NCBI RefSeq assembly: GCF_012641395.1
Contig: NZ_JABAIH010000003.1
Location: forward strand, 682,001 to 746,000
Source of the DNA: Rhizobium sp. P32RR-XVIII
GTDB lineage: Bacteria; Pseudomonadota; Alphaproteobacteria; Rhizobiales; Rhizobiaceae
Reading direction: 5' to 3'
DNA: 64,000 nucleotides
Position numbers and translations under genes: made by a program. Below the pieces are notes generated by a model. It saw nothing but the letters and a program-made list of their open reading frames with translations. It was not told the origin of the DNA and made no database searches. Shown here in pieces: positions 63,834-64,000 of this stretch (position 1 is the stretch's first letter; every line of letters starts with the position of its first letter).

Positions 63834-64000
63834 TCAGGGCTTCCACTCGCCGGCGATCTGCCGGGTGGCAACGTTCAGGCGGTTCCACACATTGATGTTG
63901 GCGATGGCGATGACGAGAGCGGCGAGGCTCTTGCCGTCGAAATGGCGCGTGGCTTCGTCCCAGATCCCGTCTGGAACGGGGTCAGCGCGGTCGCTGAGGC
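63834..64000 (-). CDS. AhpD-like carboxymuconolactone decarboxylase-family protein (partial)
   Basis: On the reverse strand the DNA reads LSDRADPVPDGIWDEATRHF, then DGKSLAALVIAIANINVWNR and NVATRQIAGEWKP before a TGA at 63834. This is the C-terminal part of an AhpD-like family protein (alkylhydroperoxidase fold). The N-terminal part with the usual CxxC pair is outside the window. Confidence 0.8.
   Translation of the reverse strand, partial: LSDRADPVPDGIWDEATRHFDGKSLAALVIAIANINVWNRLNVATRQIAGEWKP

Noticed and set aside
1..64000. tRNA, rRNA, CRISPR arrays, insertion sequences or prophage
   Set aside because: No cloverleaf-like genes, regular spaced repeats, transposase motifs or terminal inverted repeats with target duplications were found on reading both strands.

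Overview
The window looks like part of a rhizobial (Rhizobiaceae, Rhizobium/Agrobacterium-like) genome. The pca genes in the order D-C-H-G-B face a divergent pcaQ across a PcaQ-type box, the rhamnose locus has the R. leguminosarum order rhaR-S-T-P-Q-U-K opposite rhaD-I, and RIME-like G/C palindromes lie between genes. Genes are dense and GC-rich, with many 1-4 base overlaps. No rRNA, tRNA, CRISPR array, insertion sequence or prophage was seen. It reads as a catabolic and transport island.

Layout. (1) 1-9159: the end of a multicomponent monooxygenase reductase, two LysR regulators, two proteins resembling 4,5-dihydroxyphthalate decarboxylase, and a mostly reverse-strand set with a LigJ-like 4-oxalomesaconate hydratase, an RraA/LigK-like aldolase, a zinc alcohol dehydrogenase and a Cys-nucleophile alpha/beta hydrolase. 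This resembles the lower protocatechuate/gallate meta-cleavage route without a recognised ring-cleavage enzyme. (2) 9281-10508: a split chromate transporter. (3) 10977-22968: the most unusual block. It holds tctA, tctB, a decayed tctC relic, an intact tctC, a ThDP-dependent enzyme, a beta-hydroxyacid dehydrogenase, and two successive pairs of a bicupin protein followed by an EutA-like ASKHA ATPase. No ethanolamine ammonia-lyase or other B12 enzyme is present. (4) 23035-27704: the protocatechuate ortho pathway genes pcaDCHGB with pcaQ. (5) 27699-36458: a full kdp potassium-ATPase operon with two tiny membrane ORFs (one is KdpF), a possible extra small ORF between kdpA and kdpB, the KdpD/KdpE sensor pair and a PTS EIIA-Ntr-like gene after kdpE. 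(6) 36751-44543: short operons for redox enzymes, a xylitol-type dehydrogenase, a DedA protein, a flavin disulfide reductase, DUF4126, glutaryl-CoA dehydrogenase, a small cupin and a LysR regulator. (7) 44787-52637: a branched-chain-amino-acid-type ABC transporter co-directional with a GMC oxidoreductase and a 3-hydroxyisobutyrate-type dehydrogenase, next to a 2-keto-4-pentenoate-hydratase-like gene. (8) 52721-63767: the rhamnose regulon. (9) The window ends in an AhpD-like gene.

How it fits together. The aromatic modules suggest that a phthalate-like or other aromatic acid enters through TctABC and is processed by the ThDP enzyme, dehydrogenase and cupin enzymes toward protocatechuate or a ring-cleavage product. 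Pca (ortho) and LigJ/LigK-like (meta) enzymes could then finish the route. The substrate is not readable from sequence. The strongest candidate for an undescribed system is the duplicated bicupin plus EutA-like pair: a family known for ATP-driven reactivation of a B12 enzyme appears here tied to metal-dependent cupin proteins.
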